Source: Sulfurospirillaceae bacterium (GTDB taxonomy: Bacteria > Campylobacterota > Campylobacteria > Campylobacterales > Sulfurospirillaceae). From it: a stretch of 64,000 nucleotides of DNA. Positions 45,468 to 54,893 of the stretch are shown here, one piece after another. The DNA lies in contig JAQUGO010000001.1 of the NCBI GenBank assembly GCA_028684065.1, forward strand, positions 488,843 through 552,842. The letters are read 5' to 3'. The translations under genes and the position numbers were made by a program. Under the pieces are notes generated by a model. The model was not told where the DNA came from and made no database searches. It saw only the letters and a program-made list of their open reading frames with translations. Every line of letters begins with the position of its first letter. The first letter of the stretch is position 1.

Positions 45468-47129
45468 TTAATGAATATCTTTTGCACTATCCATAAGGAC
45501 AGGTACAAAGATTAAAGAAACAATGACAGCGGCAACCGTTCCAAAGATTAAGGCCACACCTAATCCTCCAAAGATAGGATCAGAGGCGAGTAGTGTACTT
45601 GCTAAAATGATAGCTGCCGCAGTTAATAAAATGGGTTTCGCCCTTGTTGCACTGGCAATCGCTATCGCTCGTTTTTTCTCTATGCCTTTATGAATTAATG
45701 ACATGCTAAAGTCTATAAGTAATAATGAATTTCGAGAACTTATTCCCATTAAAGCAATAAACCCTATCAAAGAAGTTGCTGTAAGAAAAAAGGTATCTTT
45801 GGAAAAAAGATCCATGATCCAATGACCAAAAATAACACCAATAATGGAAAGAAAACTTCCCAAAAGAATAATTCCTGCGATAGAAAAGCTTTTATAATAA
45901 ATAACCATTAGTAAAAATATAAGCACCAATGCAGCAATAAATGCAGCACCTAAATCTCTAAATGTATCCATGGTTACTTTCATCTCACCATCCCATACAA
46001 GCTTATAAATTTCACCCGTTTGTTTATCTTTTAATGATAAATCAAAAAGATGGCTATTGTTAATCTCATAGCGATTGGCTAATTTTTCTTTGATGTTAGC
46101 CCTTGCCTCTAATAAAGGATAGACTTGTGAGACCAAATCTGTTTCGGCGACAATGGTCACCATACGTTCCAAATTTTTAGACATATTCGTAGGCTTAGAC
46201 TGCACTTCATTGACTGAAACTATTTCACTTAAAGGAATCATCATACCTTGCATATTCATCAATTTAAGCGAAGAAAATTTTGAGAGTAGCTCTTCTTTAG
46301 AAAAATGATTTATCATCTTACTTTTATCACTCAACACTACAAAAAGAGGTATTTGAGTAGGAGATTCAGCACTATTTTTATGCGTAATAGACATCCCCTC
46401 AAAGGCCAAATATAAAATCTCATTGACTTGTTGAATCGAAAGCCCAGAACGCGCTATTTTTTCTTTATCAACTACCAACTCAAATTTTGTATAGATATCA
46501 TCATTGAGCGTATCAACATCCACTAAATCTTTGGTTTGAGCAACAATTTGCTTAACTTCCAAGGCCAACGCATTAAGGCTTACTTCATTCTTACCATACA
46601 ATTCAATAACGATAGAAGCCACCGTAGGAGGTCCTGCTGGTTGTTCAACCATTTTAATACTTGTTCCTTTAACCAAAGGTTCACACGCCTTTTGTATCAA
46701 TGGGCGTAAACGATGTACCATTGTGAAAGAGGCTTCTTCACGCGCATGGATACCGGTTAGATTTACAACAATTTCACTCACATGTTCGCCCATCTTAAAA
46801 CCAGAACCTTTTACAAGACCAGCATAATCTAAAGGAGAACCCATACCACTAAAGACTTCTATGTTTTGTACTTCTTTTTCTTGTTGCAAAAGGGAAACAA
46901 TACATGTATTGACATTGTGTGTTTGAAGATGAGAACTTCCATTCGGCAAATCAACATAGATAGAAAATGTATTGGAACTTTTACCAGGGAGCATTTTTGC
47001 CAAAACTAATTTAGTTGGAAACATTAAAAGCGACGCAATAAACGCGAGCAATGTGATCAAAAGGACCCATCGTTTTTTAGATACTGACAGCAACACAGAG
47101 TAAATAAAATGTTCAATTTTCGCCATCAT
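45468..47129 (-). CDS. RND efflux pump, C-terminal half (split gene)
   Basis: A 553-residue protein that aligns with the second half of an RND pump: a membrane span near the N-terminus (TM7-like, KKRWVLLITLLAFIASLLMFP), a periplasmic porter region (LPNGSSHLQTHNV, VIELYGKNE), then TM8-12. TM10 has GISSRNSLLLIDF, with Arg in place of the usual Lys of AcrB. It has its own start, ATG, with GAAGGAGAG about 8 bases upstream inside the preceding gene; the stop of the N-terminal half and this start overlap as ATGA. This shows designed coupling, not a fresh frameshift. Together the two halves (529 + 553 residues) have the length of one RND pump. Confidence 0.85.
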   Translation of the reverse strand: MMAKIEHFIYSVLLSVSKKRWVLLITLLAFIASLLMFPTKLVLAKMLPGKSSNTFSIYVDLPNGSSHLQTHNVNTCIVSLLQQEKEVQNIEVFSGMGSPLDYAGLVKGSGFKMGEHVSEIVVNLTGIHAREEASFTMVHRLRPLIQKACEPLVKGTSIKMVEQPAGPPTVASIVIELYGKNEVSLNALALEVKQIVAQTKDLVDVDTLNDDIYTKFELVVDKEKIARSGLSIQQVNEILYLAFEGMSITHKNSAESPTQIPLFVVLSDKSKMINHFSKEELLSKFSSLKLMNMQGMMIPLSEIVSVNEVQSKPTNMSKNLERMVTIVAETDLVSQVYPLLEARANIKEKLANRYEINNSHLFDLSLKDKQTGEIYKLVWDGEMKVTMDTFRDLGAAFIAALVLIFLLMVIYYKSFSIAGIILLGSFLSIIGVIFGHWIMDLFSKDTFFLTATSLIGFIALMGISSRNSLLLIDFSMSLIHKGIEKKRAIAIASATRAKPILLTAAAIILASTLLASDPIFGGLGVALIFGTVAAVIVSLIFVPVLMDSAKDIH

Positions 47130-48715
47130 TTATTCTCTCCTTCGTGGTGCATTGGCTTTTTAAGTAATTTTCGTGCTAAATAAGGCGTAAAAATATAGGC
47201 AATCAACAAGGACGACAACAATGCTACAGGTACGTTTAGAGGAATAGGCTTCATGAATTCTCCCATCATTTGCCCTACAAAAGCCATAGGTACCATCGTT
47301 AAAATAATGGCTATAGTTGCAATATTGGTGGGAGCCCCTATTTCATCCGTTGCTTCAATCAAGATATGATCTATATCCTTATCGCGAGAACTGTGATCAT
47401 GGAGATGCCTATGAATATTTTCAATGACGATAATAGCAGCATCAACCAAAAGACCAAGACTCAGTAAAAAGGCAAATAACGTGATACGATTAATCGTCTG
47501 CCCTGTCATGTAGGCCACAAAAACAGTAATTGCCAAAATAGCAGGAACGGTAAAAGTTACAATTAAAGATTCACGCCACCCTAAGACAAATACCAACAAA
47601 ATAGCAATAATAACGATAGAAATAAGCAGGTGAAAAACGAGTTCATTGACCGCTTCATTAGCCCGTTCACCATAATTCCGTGTAATAATATAACCAATGC
47701 CTTCTTTATCTAAAGTAGCTCGATGTTCTTCAAGTTTTTCCAATACATTTTCCGCTATAACCACAGCATTAGAGCCTTTTAGTTTGGCTAAGGTTAATGT
47801 CACTTGCTCATGCATAGGTGTCATTTTTTCGTTTTCTCGATACGAAATTTCTGCCTTTTTTAAATTTTGAATATCGTAACTCTTTGTTACTTTTGCAATA
47901 TCTTTAAGATAAATTGGTGAGCCCATATATTGTGCAATCATCAAATTTTGAATATCCTCAACTGTATCAATGGCATTTTTAATGCCAAATACAACTAACT
48001 TACCATCACTGGTTCGATTATTGATGCTCGGCACACTTACAGAAAGAGATTTAAGCCCCATTACAATTTGTCCCATTGAGAGGTGAAATCCACTGAGTTT
48101 GCCTAAGTCCACTTCAATATTATATTGTTCTTTATGTTCGCCCTTAATTTCTGTTTTAGCCACATTTTTGATTTGTATTAACTCATTACGTAAGGCATCT
48201 ACTTTCTCATAAAGGTCTACATTACTTATATGGCTGTTTGGTTTTTGATAAAAAGCTACACTCATTATAGGGATATCAATGTCAATATCAAAGGGTCTTA
48301 CCAATGGTTGCATTGCTCCACTGGGCATTTGATCCATGTTTTGCATCACTTTGTCATAAAGCTTAAGATTGGATGATTCTCTATTCTCCCCAATATAATA
48401 CATTACATTGACAATACCAACATTATCTGCGGCTATACCATAGATGTTTTCCACCCCTTTTATCTCTTTAATACGTCTTTCTAGTGGCTTAACAATAACC
48501 TTTTCAATTTCATCCGCACTTGCACCAGGAAGCATAACGATAATTGTTCCACCACTGATAGCGATTTGAGGGTCTTCTTCACGTGGCGTAATTGTTAAAG
48601 CTAAGTATCCCAATAAAATTAATGCAACACCTAGTGTAGAAGTCAAAGGGTTGTGCAAAAAAAGTTTTGCAAGGCGTCCTGCAATATCCGTTATCTTATA
48701 GCTGCCATTTTCCAT
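47126..48715 (-). CDS. RND efflux pump, N-terminal half (split gene)
   Basis: A 529-residue protein equal to the first half of an RND pump: TM1 (NPLTSTLGVALILLGYLALTITP), porter domains, and TM2-6 near the C-terminus, ending shortly after TM6 (IAYIFTPYLARKLLKKP). The proton-relay motif is LVDAAIIVIENIHRHL: the first Asp (425) is kept but the second position is Ala where AcrB has Asp408. This, and Arg for Lys in the other half, mark a pump type different from the two other systems in the window. The gene sits between the adaptor and the C-terminal half. Probably the two chains assemble into one functional protomer. Substrate unknown. Confidence 0.85.
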   Translation of the reverse strand: MENGSYKITDIAGRLAKLFLHNPLTSTLGVALILLGYLALTITPREEDPQIAISGGTIIVMLPGASADEIEKVIVKPLERRIKEIKGVENIYGIAADNVGIVNVMYYIGENRESSNLKLYDKVMQNMDQMPSGAMQPLVRPFDIDIDIPIMSVAFYQKPNSHISNVDLYEKVDALRNELIQIKNVAKTEIKGEHKEQYNIEVDLGKLSGFHLSMGQIVMGLKSLSVSVPSINNRTSDGKLVVFGIKNAIDTVEDIQNLMIAQYMGSPIYLKDIAKVTKSYDIQNLKKAEISYRENEKMTPMHEQVTLTLAKLKGSNAVVIAENVLEKLEEHRATLDKEGIGYIITRNYGERANEAVNELVFHLLISIVIIAILLVFVLGWRESLIVTFTVPAILAITVFVAYMTGQTINRITLFAFLLSLGLLVDAAIIVIENIHRHLHDHSSRDKDIDHILIEATDEIGAPTNIATIAIILTMVPMAFVGQMMGEFMKPIPLNVPVALLSSLLIAYIFTPYLARKLLKKPMHHEGENK

Positions 48716-48724
48716 ATTATTTTC

Positions 48725-49525
48725 CTATTCAATGATAACAAGAGCATACATGCCAGGATAGACCGTTTTTACTTGCTTTTCAAAGGCTATTTTAATACGA
48801 AATGTATGTGTCATAGGGTTAGAACTTGGGATAATAGATTCTACTTTTCCATCCATCTTGATACCCAAAGATGGAATCTCAACTATAACTTTTTTACCAA
48901 TTTGTACTGTCTGAAGGTTGCTTTCAGAGACTTCTGTAGAAATTTTTAAATCACTTAAGTCAGAAAGGATAAATGAAGGCATACCTGGCATTGCCATCTC
49001 GCCAACTTTAATATTTTTAGCAATCACGACACCATCATTGGGCGCCTTAATATGAAGATAATTATACTGATTTAGTACTTCTTGCATTTTTGCTTCAGCT
49101 TGTTTAATTTGCTTTTGAGAAATATCCACCATTGCTTTGAGATTTTTTTCAGCTAATTCAAGATTTTCAACATCAAATTTGGACACCATATCTTTGGCTA
49201 GTAAACGTCTATTTCGCTCCAAATTAAGTACGACATTTTGGTACTGATTTTCATACATTTGTGAGGCAAGTTTTGCTTGTGCAATACCTAAATCAACCTG
49301 TGCTTTGGCACTATCAATCTCTTTAGAATCAATACTATAAAGTAATTGGCCTTTTTTGACAACGTCTCCTTCGCTCACTTTAACTTCTTTGACAAAACCC
49401 ATATTACGACTAGTAATCATCTTTTGATTGTCAGAGATGACACTTCCGCTGAGGGATAAACTTGCTGCACAGACATACTGCACCATGAAAGTAGCTAATG
49501 CTATTCCTACATGTAATCGTTTCAC
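48725..49525 (-). CDS. short RND periplasmic adaptor
   Basis: A 266-residue membrane fusion protein, shorter than the usual 350-400. The signal peptide (MKRLHVGIALATFMVQYVCA) is followed by a barrel-sandwich half (MGFVKEVKVSEGDVVKKGQLLYSID), a helical hairpin (residues about 70-150), the second half (LHIKAPNDGVVIAKNIKVGEMAMPG) and a beta-barrel with LEVE-type VSESNLQTVQIGKKVIVEIP. The membrane-proximal domain seems reduced. It overlaps the outer-membrane factor gene by 4 bases and lies 9 bases before the N-terminal pump half. Its second to sixth codons contain TTACATGTAG. Confidence 0.85.
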   Translation of the reverse strand: MKRLHVGIALATFMVQYVCAASLSLSGSVISDNQKMITSRNMGFVKEVKVSEGDVVKKGQLLYSIDSKEIDSAKAQVDLGIAQAKLASQMYENQYQNVVLNLERNRRLLAKDMVSKFDVENLELAEKNLKAMVDISQKQIKQAEAKMQEVLNQYNYLHIKAPNDGVVIAKNIKVGEMAMPGMPSFILSDLSDLKISTEVSESNLQTVQIGKKVIVEIPSLGIKMDGKVESIIPSSNPMTHTFRIKIAFEKQVKTVYPGMYALVIIE

Positions 49526-50889
49526 TTTATTTCTCCATTGGCTATTTTCTCTAACTCAAACAATTTATCATTGCGGCTATTTTCAACTTCTTTAAGCTTT
49601 AACACTTTTGCAATTTCTTCTGATTGTTTAATAATCACATCATTGATAGATACTAATTTTTCCGCGTATCGTCCAAGATAATTTTCATAAATAGCACGCG
49701 CTAATTCAACCTCTTTTTTGAGACTCTTTGCTTCAAAATCATAGCTTTTAATTTCTGTTCTAAGTTGGTCAACTTTTAAAGCTATTCCTTTTTCGGCTAA
49801 AGCCACTTGCTGGGCTACTTTAAGGTTTTCTACACGTGCTTTTTCAATATTAGCTTTATCAATTCCACCATTAAAAAGATTCCATTTAACTTGCACACCA
49901 ACTGTATAAGCATCGTGTTGAGCAAAGTCATTGAGGAGTACATTATCACTGCTACCATATTGTGCGAATGCTCCAACAGTAGGCATATAGGCACTCTCTT
50001 GTAAAGCAATATTCATTTTGGTAATATCCAGTCCTTGCTTGGCTTTTTGAATGTCCAAATTCCGTTCTAATATTTCTTCCTCTTGGGCAGTTATTATAGG
50101 TGCATCTTCATAATTTCCTGAAATAGAAAAGACTGTTTCATCTAATAAGAATGAGAGAAAATGATACACTAAAGCTTTATTGGCATTAGCTTGATTTAAC
50201 ATGCGCTCAAGATCTGCTTTACGAGCTTGAACCTCAAGTAAATCAATATTTTTAGCATACCCTTCTTTAATCATTTCATTTACAGTATTTTCAAGGGTAC
50301 TAATATTTTTTTCAATAATATGAAGATTGTAAAGAAATGTATCTAAAAGAGAAATAGCATAAAAACTTTTTTTCACTTCATAGACTTTTTGATTGGTGAG
50401 TTGTTCTCGCTCTAAAGTACTTAAATGCTGAAGAGCTCCCGTAATTCGCCCATACTGTTCAAGCTTTCCACCCGTATAAATAGGTAATATATACTCTACT
50501 TGCGTTTGAAAATGATTGCGTGCTTCAGGATAATTTAAATGAGTTGGTTGTGTCGCTAACAATGTACCTGCATTTGCGGGTAAACCACTCATTTGCCCCA
50601 AAAATTCATCAAATCCAAAATCAAGGAAACTCGCTTCTCTACTTTGTAGCTTAAATCCAAAAACATTTCCTGCATCATTAGAGCGAAGCGCTAATTGCGT
50701 AATATTTAAACTTCCATAATTATATCCACGAGCGACTTGATGGTCTAAAGCTTTAATTTCTTCATCAAATTTTGCAATACTGATTTCTTTGTTATTTTGC
50801 TTGACTTTGGCTATTGCATCATTAAGCGTAAGCCCACTCTGAGCATTTAGCGTTAAAAAAAGAAGAAATAACACCCAGACTATTTTCAT
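49522..50889 (-). CDS. TolC-like outer-membrane factor of operon 3
   Basis: A 455-residue outer-membrane efflux protein with a Sec signal peptide (MKIVWVLFLLFLTLNAQ) and no lipobox cysteine, unlike the two NodT lipoproteins of the other systems. OEP repeats are visible (SGLTLNDAIAKVKQNNKEISIAKFD, and later SAYMPTVGAFAQYGSSDN). The start at 50889 has GGAGGG 5 bases upstream and yields the signal peptide; an upstream start at 50913 is rejected. It is the first gene of the operon, driven from the palindrome-bearing promoter at about 50921-50936. Confidence 0.88.
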   Translation of the reverse strand: MKIVWVLFLLFLTLNAQSGLTLNDAIAKVKQNNKEISIAKFDEEIKALDHQVARGYNYGSLNITQLALRSNDAGNVFGFKLQSREASFLDFGFDEFLGQMSGLPANAGTLLATQPTHLNYPEARNHFQTQVEYILPIYTGGKLEQYGRITGALQHLSTLEREQLTNQKVYEVKKSFYAISLLDTFLYNLHIIEKNISTLENTVNEMIKEGYAKNIDLLEVQARKADLERMLNQANANKALVYHFLSFLLDETVFSISGNYEDAPIITAQEEEILERNLDIQKAKQGLDITKMNIALQESAYMPTVGAFAQYGSSDNVLLNDFAQHDAYTVGVQVKWNLFNGGIDKANIEKARVENLKVAQQVALAEKGIALKVDQLRTEIKSYDFEAKSLKKEVELARAIYENYLGRYAEKLVSINDVIIKQSEEIAKVLKLKEVENSRNDKLFELEKIANGEIK

Positions 50890-50920
50890 ATAATCCCTCC
50901 AAATAGTATACATAATTAAA

Positions 50921-50936
50921 ATAGTAATTATACTAT
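50921..50936 (-). promoter_or_regulatory. operator-like palindrome over the -10 of efflux operon 3
   Basis: ATAGTA-ATTA-TACTAT is a perfect palindrome. On the minus strand it includes TATAAT, a -10 for the operon with start near 50915. A repressor bound here would block the promoter, as TetR/MarR proteins do for many RND operons. No such repressor gene lies nearby. Confidence 0.5.
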
Positions 50937-51056
50937 CTAAAGTATCATACGTTTTTATTTATTATGCATAATTAAGTGTTGTATTTTATCAAATGATAAT
51001 AATAAGTTAGCTTTATGTGTCACTTTAAGTTACAAATTAAAGTGTACTTAGGAGGT

Positions 51057-51079
51057 GGTGATGCTTATAAAGCATCACC
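51057..51079. terminator. 10-base perfect hairpin after serA
   Basis: GGTGATGCTT and AAGCATCACC pair perfectly around ATA. It lies 7 bases past the serA stop codon. There is no T run on the minus strand, so it may be a stabilising 3' hairpin rather than a strong rho-independent terminator. Confidence 0.45.
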
Positions 51080-51085
51080 TAAAAT

Positions 51086-52672
51086 TTATAAGACTGCGTA
51101 TTCTACCCATGCACATGCTTCAAGTTTATTGAGCTCTGCAATAATTTTTTTATCAATATCTGTATCGACCAAAATTACAGCCATCGCAAACTGATGTGCG
51201 CCACGACCTAATCTAAAGTCAGAAATATTAATATTTTCTTTCGCTAAAATGGAGGTAATGCTAGCAATGACACCGGGGACGTCATAATTTCTAAAAATAA
51301 TCATTTTACCTTTTGGTTTAAAATCAAATTTGAAACCATTAATACCGACTATTCTTTGCTCATCTTCACCAAAGACAGTTCCACTAATGCTTGTAACACC
51401 CTTCTCCGTTGTAAGTGTAATAGTTATTTGGTTTTTATAACCACTAGTACCATTAAGTACTTCAGATTTTATATCAATACCTTTTTCTTTTGCCACAAAT
51501 TCAGCATTAACATAATTAACCTTATCTTCCGTTGTTTCGTTGAGTGCTCCCACAATACCAAAAGTTAAAAGGGACTTGGCAAAAGTACCAATCTCACCTT
51601 CTGCCTCAATTTTAATCGATTTGAGTGCAGATTTATTGAGTTGTGCTGCTAAGAAGCCCATCTTTTGAACTAATTCTAAATAAGGCTCAACAAATTCTGG
51701 TAAGTCTTCTGCCTTAATTGGTAAATTAAGAGCATTAGGGTAACTAATACCACGTGCGGCACTAATGGCATTTTCAGCCGCTTGAACAGCTATTTTTTCT
51801 TGAGATTCTAAGGTATTCGCGCCCAAATGCGGTGTCACACAAATATTTTCTAAATCTAATAATTTATGGGATGTTGCTGGCTCTTTTGAAAAAACATCAA
51901 TTCCGGCAAAGGCGATTTTCCCACTCTTTATGCCATCATACAGCGCATCTTCATTATAAAGTCCACCACGTGCACAGTTAATCAAACGTACGCCATCTTT
52001 CATTTTAGCAATCTCTTCATAAGAGATCATATTAATTGTCTCTTTATTTTTAGGAGTATGAATAGTAATAAAATCACACGCTAAAATATCATTAAAATTT
52101 TCAGTATAGATCATGCCCAAATCAGTCACTTTAGAAGAAGGAATGTAAGGATCATATGCTACGATTTCCATTCCAAAAGCCTTTGCACGAATTGCAACAC
52201 GACTTCCAATATTACCAAAACCGATGACACCTAAACGCTTATTGCATAACTCAACACCATACCATTTCTCACGTTTCCATACGCGATCAATTTTAAGATG
52301 ATTATTGGCATTAACAAAACTACGTGCTGTTCCTAAAAGATGAGCCATCGTAAGTTCTACCGCAGCTATAGTATTAGCCGTTGGAACGTTCATCGCAATA
52401 ATACCTCGTCTGCTACAGCCATCTTGGTCAACATTATCAACACCAACACCTGCTCTTACAATGGCTTGCATTGATGTTGCGGCATTGAGAAACTTCTCAT
52501 CAACATCTGTTGAACTTCGAGTGATTGCGACATCACAATCACCTATGACGTTTAATAATTCTTCTTTTGAAAGCGCAACGGCATCAATAACTTCAATATC
52601 TTTTTCTGCATGTAAGATATCAAACCCTTTTTGGTGTATCGCATCACATACAATAATTTTTTTTTGCTTCAT
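51086..52672 (-). CDS. serA: D-3-phosphoglycerate dehydrogenase
   Basis: A 528-residue type I enzyme that starts serine synthesis by oxidising 3-phosphoglycerate with NAD. The Rossmann fold has GFGNIGSRVA near residue 148, followed by AYDPYIP. The catalytic-site region has NCARGG and TPHLGANT. An intervening (ASB) domain and a C-terminal ACT domain (VPGVIASITSILAKENINISDFRLGR) complete the long form, which is typically serine-regulated. I use ATG at 52672 because it overlaps the upstream gene's stop as ATGA and has GAGG upstream; a TTG two codons earlier is also open. Gene order with the next five genes matches Campylobacter. Confidence 0.96.
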   Translation of the reverse strand: MKQKKIIVCDAIHQKGFDILHAEKDIEVIDAVALSKEELLNVIGDCDVAITRSSTDVDEKFLNAATSMQAIVRAGVGVDNVDQDGCSRRGIIAMNVPTANTIAAVELTMAHLLGTARSFVNANNHLKIDRVWKREKWYGVELCNKRLGVIGFGNIGSRVAIRAKAFGMEIVAYDPYIPSSKVTDLGMIYTENFNDILACDFITIHTPKNKETINMISYEEIAKMKDGVRLINCARGGLYNEDALYDGIKSGKIAFAGIDVFSKEPATSHKLLDLENICVTPHLGANTLESQEKIAVQAAENAISAARGISYPNALNLPIKAEDLPEFVEPYLELVQKMGFLAAQLNKSALKSIKIEAEGEIGTFAKSLLTFGIVGALNETTEDKVNYVNAEFVAKEKGIDIKSEVLNGTSGYKNQITITLTTEKGVTSISGTVFGEDEQRIVGINGFKFDFKPKGKMIIFRNYDVPGVIASITSILAKENINISDFRLGRGAHQFAMAVILVDTDIDKKIIAELNKLEACAWVEYAVL

Positions 52673-53148
52673 AACCAAACCTCAATAATTTTTGATTTTA
52701 TATCATATTTTTCAAGTTCAAGTACTACATTTTCTAACTGTTTGCTACTTTTCTCTTCTACATAAATTATAGGTACTTTATTCTCTTTAATAACCACATA
52801 AGAAAGGTGTAAACTAGAGAGCGTTTGCAGAATACAAAACAAAGAGTACCTATCAGCTCGATCAATAACTAGCCTAAAGGACTTTTTTTTGTCAATATTG
52901 GGCCATTGAATATCAATCTGCATAAAGAGTTCATTCACAGGAAAGAAAAACTCCCTACTCTCTTGATGTGCAAGCTCTTTAATCCAAGCTTTCTCGTTTG
53001 GTTCTTCTTTCTTGCTTTGTGGCATAGGAGTTTCATACTTGGCTTGTTCTATTTTAACTTCTGAACTTTGAGTGAGTAGCTTATACAAAAGAAAAGCTAC
53101 ACTCAAAAAAAGGAGTAAAAAAAACGAGCCAAGTATTTTTTTTTGCAT
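52669..53148 (-). CDS. hypothetical membrane-anchored protein between rpsA and serA
   Basis: A 159-residue protein with one N-terminal membrane span (residues 6-26, KILGSFFLLLFLSVAFLLYKLL), a charged linker and a soluble domain of about 100 residues. The soluble part has alternating beta and helix (FFFPVNELFMQIDIQWPNI, KSFRLVIDRADRYSLFCILQTLSSLHLSYVVI). I recall a similar hypothetical protein in the same place in Campylobacter jejuni. Function unknown. It starts 4 bases after rpsA and couples to serA by an ATGA overlap, so all are one operon. Confidence 0.82.
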   Translation of the reverse strand: MQKKILGSFFLLLFLSVAFLLYKLLTQSSEVKIEQAKYETPMPQSKKEEPNEKAWIKELAHQESREFFFPVNELFMQIDIQWPNIDKKKSFRLVIDRADRYSLFCILQTLSSLHLSYVVIKENKVPIIYVEEKSSKQLENVVLELEKYDIKSKIIEVWL

Positions 53149-53151
53149 CGC

Positions 53152-54828
53152 TTATTTCAATTGATCTTTAAGGATATCCCCAAGTGTCATCTTCTCTTCT
53201 TTATTAATCTCTTTTAAAACTTCTCGCTCTTTAAGCTTTGAAAGACGTCTAACAGAAAGGCGAATACGATTTTTCTTATCATCAATAAAAGTTATTGCTG
53301 CTTCAATCTCATCACCAATTTTTAACTCTTCTGCAGTCACTTGTCCTAAATCTTCTTTACGAATCAAGGCATCAACATTGTCTTCAAGCTCAACAAAAAT
53401 ACCAAATTCTTTAATATCTCTGATTTTACCATGAACGATGTCACCATTTTCGTGTGATTTAGCGTATTTTTGAATTGGACTATCTTCGAGCTCTTTTTTA
53501 CTTAATGAAACTTTTTCACTCTCAGTATCAATTTTAACAATTTTCACTTCAACTTCATCACCAACATTAAACAGTTCTTTGCATTTATTGTTACGATCCC
53601 ATGAAGCATCCTCATTATGCAACAAGCCTTCAATGCCACCAATTTTAACAAAGGCTCCAAAGTTCGTTACCGTTGTAACTTCGCCTTTAACGACATCACC
53701 CACTTTAAATTTTTTCATAAAATCATCAAATGGCTTTGGAAGAATATTTTTTAGCGAAACACGCAAGCGTCTCTCTTTAGCATCAATTTCAATAACTTCA
53801 ACATCAACCACTTGCCCCTCTTCGATATAATCACGTGGGTGTTTAATATTTTTATCCCAAGAAATTTCAGAGATATGTAGGAAACCTTCGATGTCATTGC
53901 CAAGATCCACAAACGCACCATAAGGTTCAATATTGCTAATCGTTACTTGAATAGAATCACCTGTTTCTAACTCGTCTTTAATCTCATCCCAAGGATCTGG
54001 CATTGCAGCTTTAATAGAAAGTGAAAGGTGTTTTTTATCTTTGTCATATTTGATCGCTTTAACAGGAACTACTTCGCCTTCTTTGTAAATCGTACCAGGG
54101 TTAACAGGCCCTTTGTAGCTGATTTCACTGTAATGAACTAAACCATCAATACCGCCCACATCAACAAACATACCATACGTTGTAATCTTTTTAATAGTAC
54201 CTTCAACGACTTCATCTCTATCAATTAATTCTTGAACAATCTCTTTACGTTTTTTACGTTCATCATCTAAGAATTTTTTACGCGAAATGATAATTGATTC
54301 AGTTTCTGTATCAATTTTAATAATTTTTACTTTTAATGTTTTACCCACCAAAGTATTCATATCTTTAACAGCTGCTTGAGAACGTGGAAGGAAAAATTCA
54401 ATGCCTTCTTTATTTTCTGCTATAAATCCACCTTTATTTTTTCCGGTAATTTTAACGTCCAATGAAAACTCTTCATCTTCTTTGTATTCTGCAATAAAGG
54501 CTTTAACACGTTCTTTTCGTAAAGCTTTTTTGTGCGAAACGGCTGGCCTTTCATTTCTGAAGCCTGTGATAACCACAGCGATTACATCACCAATTTTACA
54601 CGTTATGTTGCCTTCTTCATCCATCACTTCAGAAGCATTCAATCTTCCTTCAGACTTCTTGCCCACATCAACTAAGATAACATCTTCTTTGATTGCAACA
54701 ACAACACCATTGATTAGTGCATCTCTTTCAGAATCTTTAAAAGACTCTTCTAACATAGCCGCAAAATCCATCTCCTCATGCTCGTCTACGGCTTGTGTAT
54801 GAACAGTTCCGTTCGCCTCATTAACCAT
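53152..54828 (-). CDS. rpsA: 30S ribosomal protein S1
   Basis: A 558-residue S1 protein with six S1/OB motifs, the normal full-length form. Repeats are visible as GVVVAIKEDVILVDVGKKSEGRLNASE, GTIKKITTYGMFVDVGGIDGLVHYSEIS, VTISNIEPYGAFVDLGNDIEGFLHISEIS, GEVTTVTNFGAFVKIGGIEGLLHNEDAS and GKIRDIKEFGIFVELEDNVDALIRKED. S1 binds mRNA and helps initiation on the 30S subunit. It is preceded by a 65-base gap that carries a CGTTACATGTGAC word copy, between ispH and the rpsA start. A clear AAGGG lies upstream of the ATG. Confidence 0.97.
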   Translation of the reverse strand: MVNEANGTVHTQAVDEHEEMDFAAMLEESFKDSERDALINGVVVAIKEDVILVDVGKKSEGRLNASEVMDEEGNITCKIGDVIAVVITGFRNERPAVSHKKALRKERVKAFIAEYKEDEEFSLDVKITGKNKGGFIAENKEGIEFFLPRSQAAVKDMNTLVGKTLKVKIIKIDTETESIIISRKKFLDDERKKRKEIVQELIDRDEVVEGTIKKITTYGMFVDVGGIDGLVHYSEISYKGPVNPGTIYKEGEVVPVKAIKYDKDKKHLSLSIKAAMPDPWDEIKDELETGDSIQVTISNIEPYGAFVDLGNDIEGFLHISEISWDKNIKHPRDYIEEGQVVDVEVIEIDAKERRLRVSLKNILPKPFDDFMKKFKVGDVVKGEVTTVTNFGAFVKIGGIEGLLHNEDASWDRNNKCKELFNVGDEVEVKIVKIDTESEKVSLSKKELEDSPIQKYAKSHENGDIVHGKIRDIKEFGIFVELEDNVDALIRKEDLGQVTAEELKIGDEIEAAITFIDDKKNRIRLSVRRLSKLKEREVLKEINKEEKMTLGDILKDQLK

Positions 54829-54893
54829 TTTGTACCCTTTTTTATTGATTTTTTAATAAGTTTCGTTACATGTGACCATGTAAAAGTTGTCTA

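Noticed and set aside
46902..46907. ACATGT sites without a TTAC flank (27589, 30631, 43876, 44725, 46780, 46902)
   Set aside because: They match the six-base core only, which is expected by chance, so they were not counted as members of the repeated word.
45468..48715. Frameshifted or decayed RND pseudogene
   Set aside because: The join has a start codon, strong ribosome-binding site and ATGA overlap, and both halves are intact, so the split looks functional.
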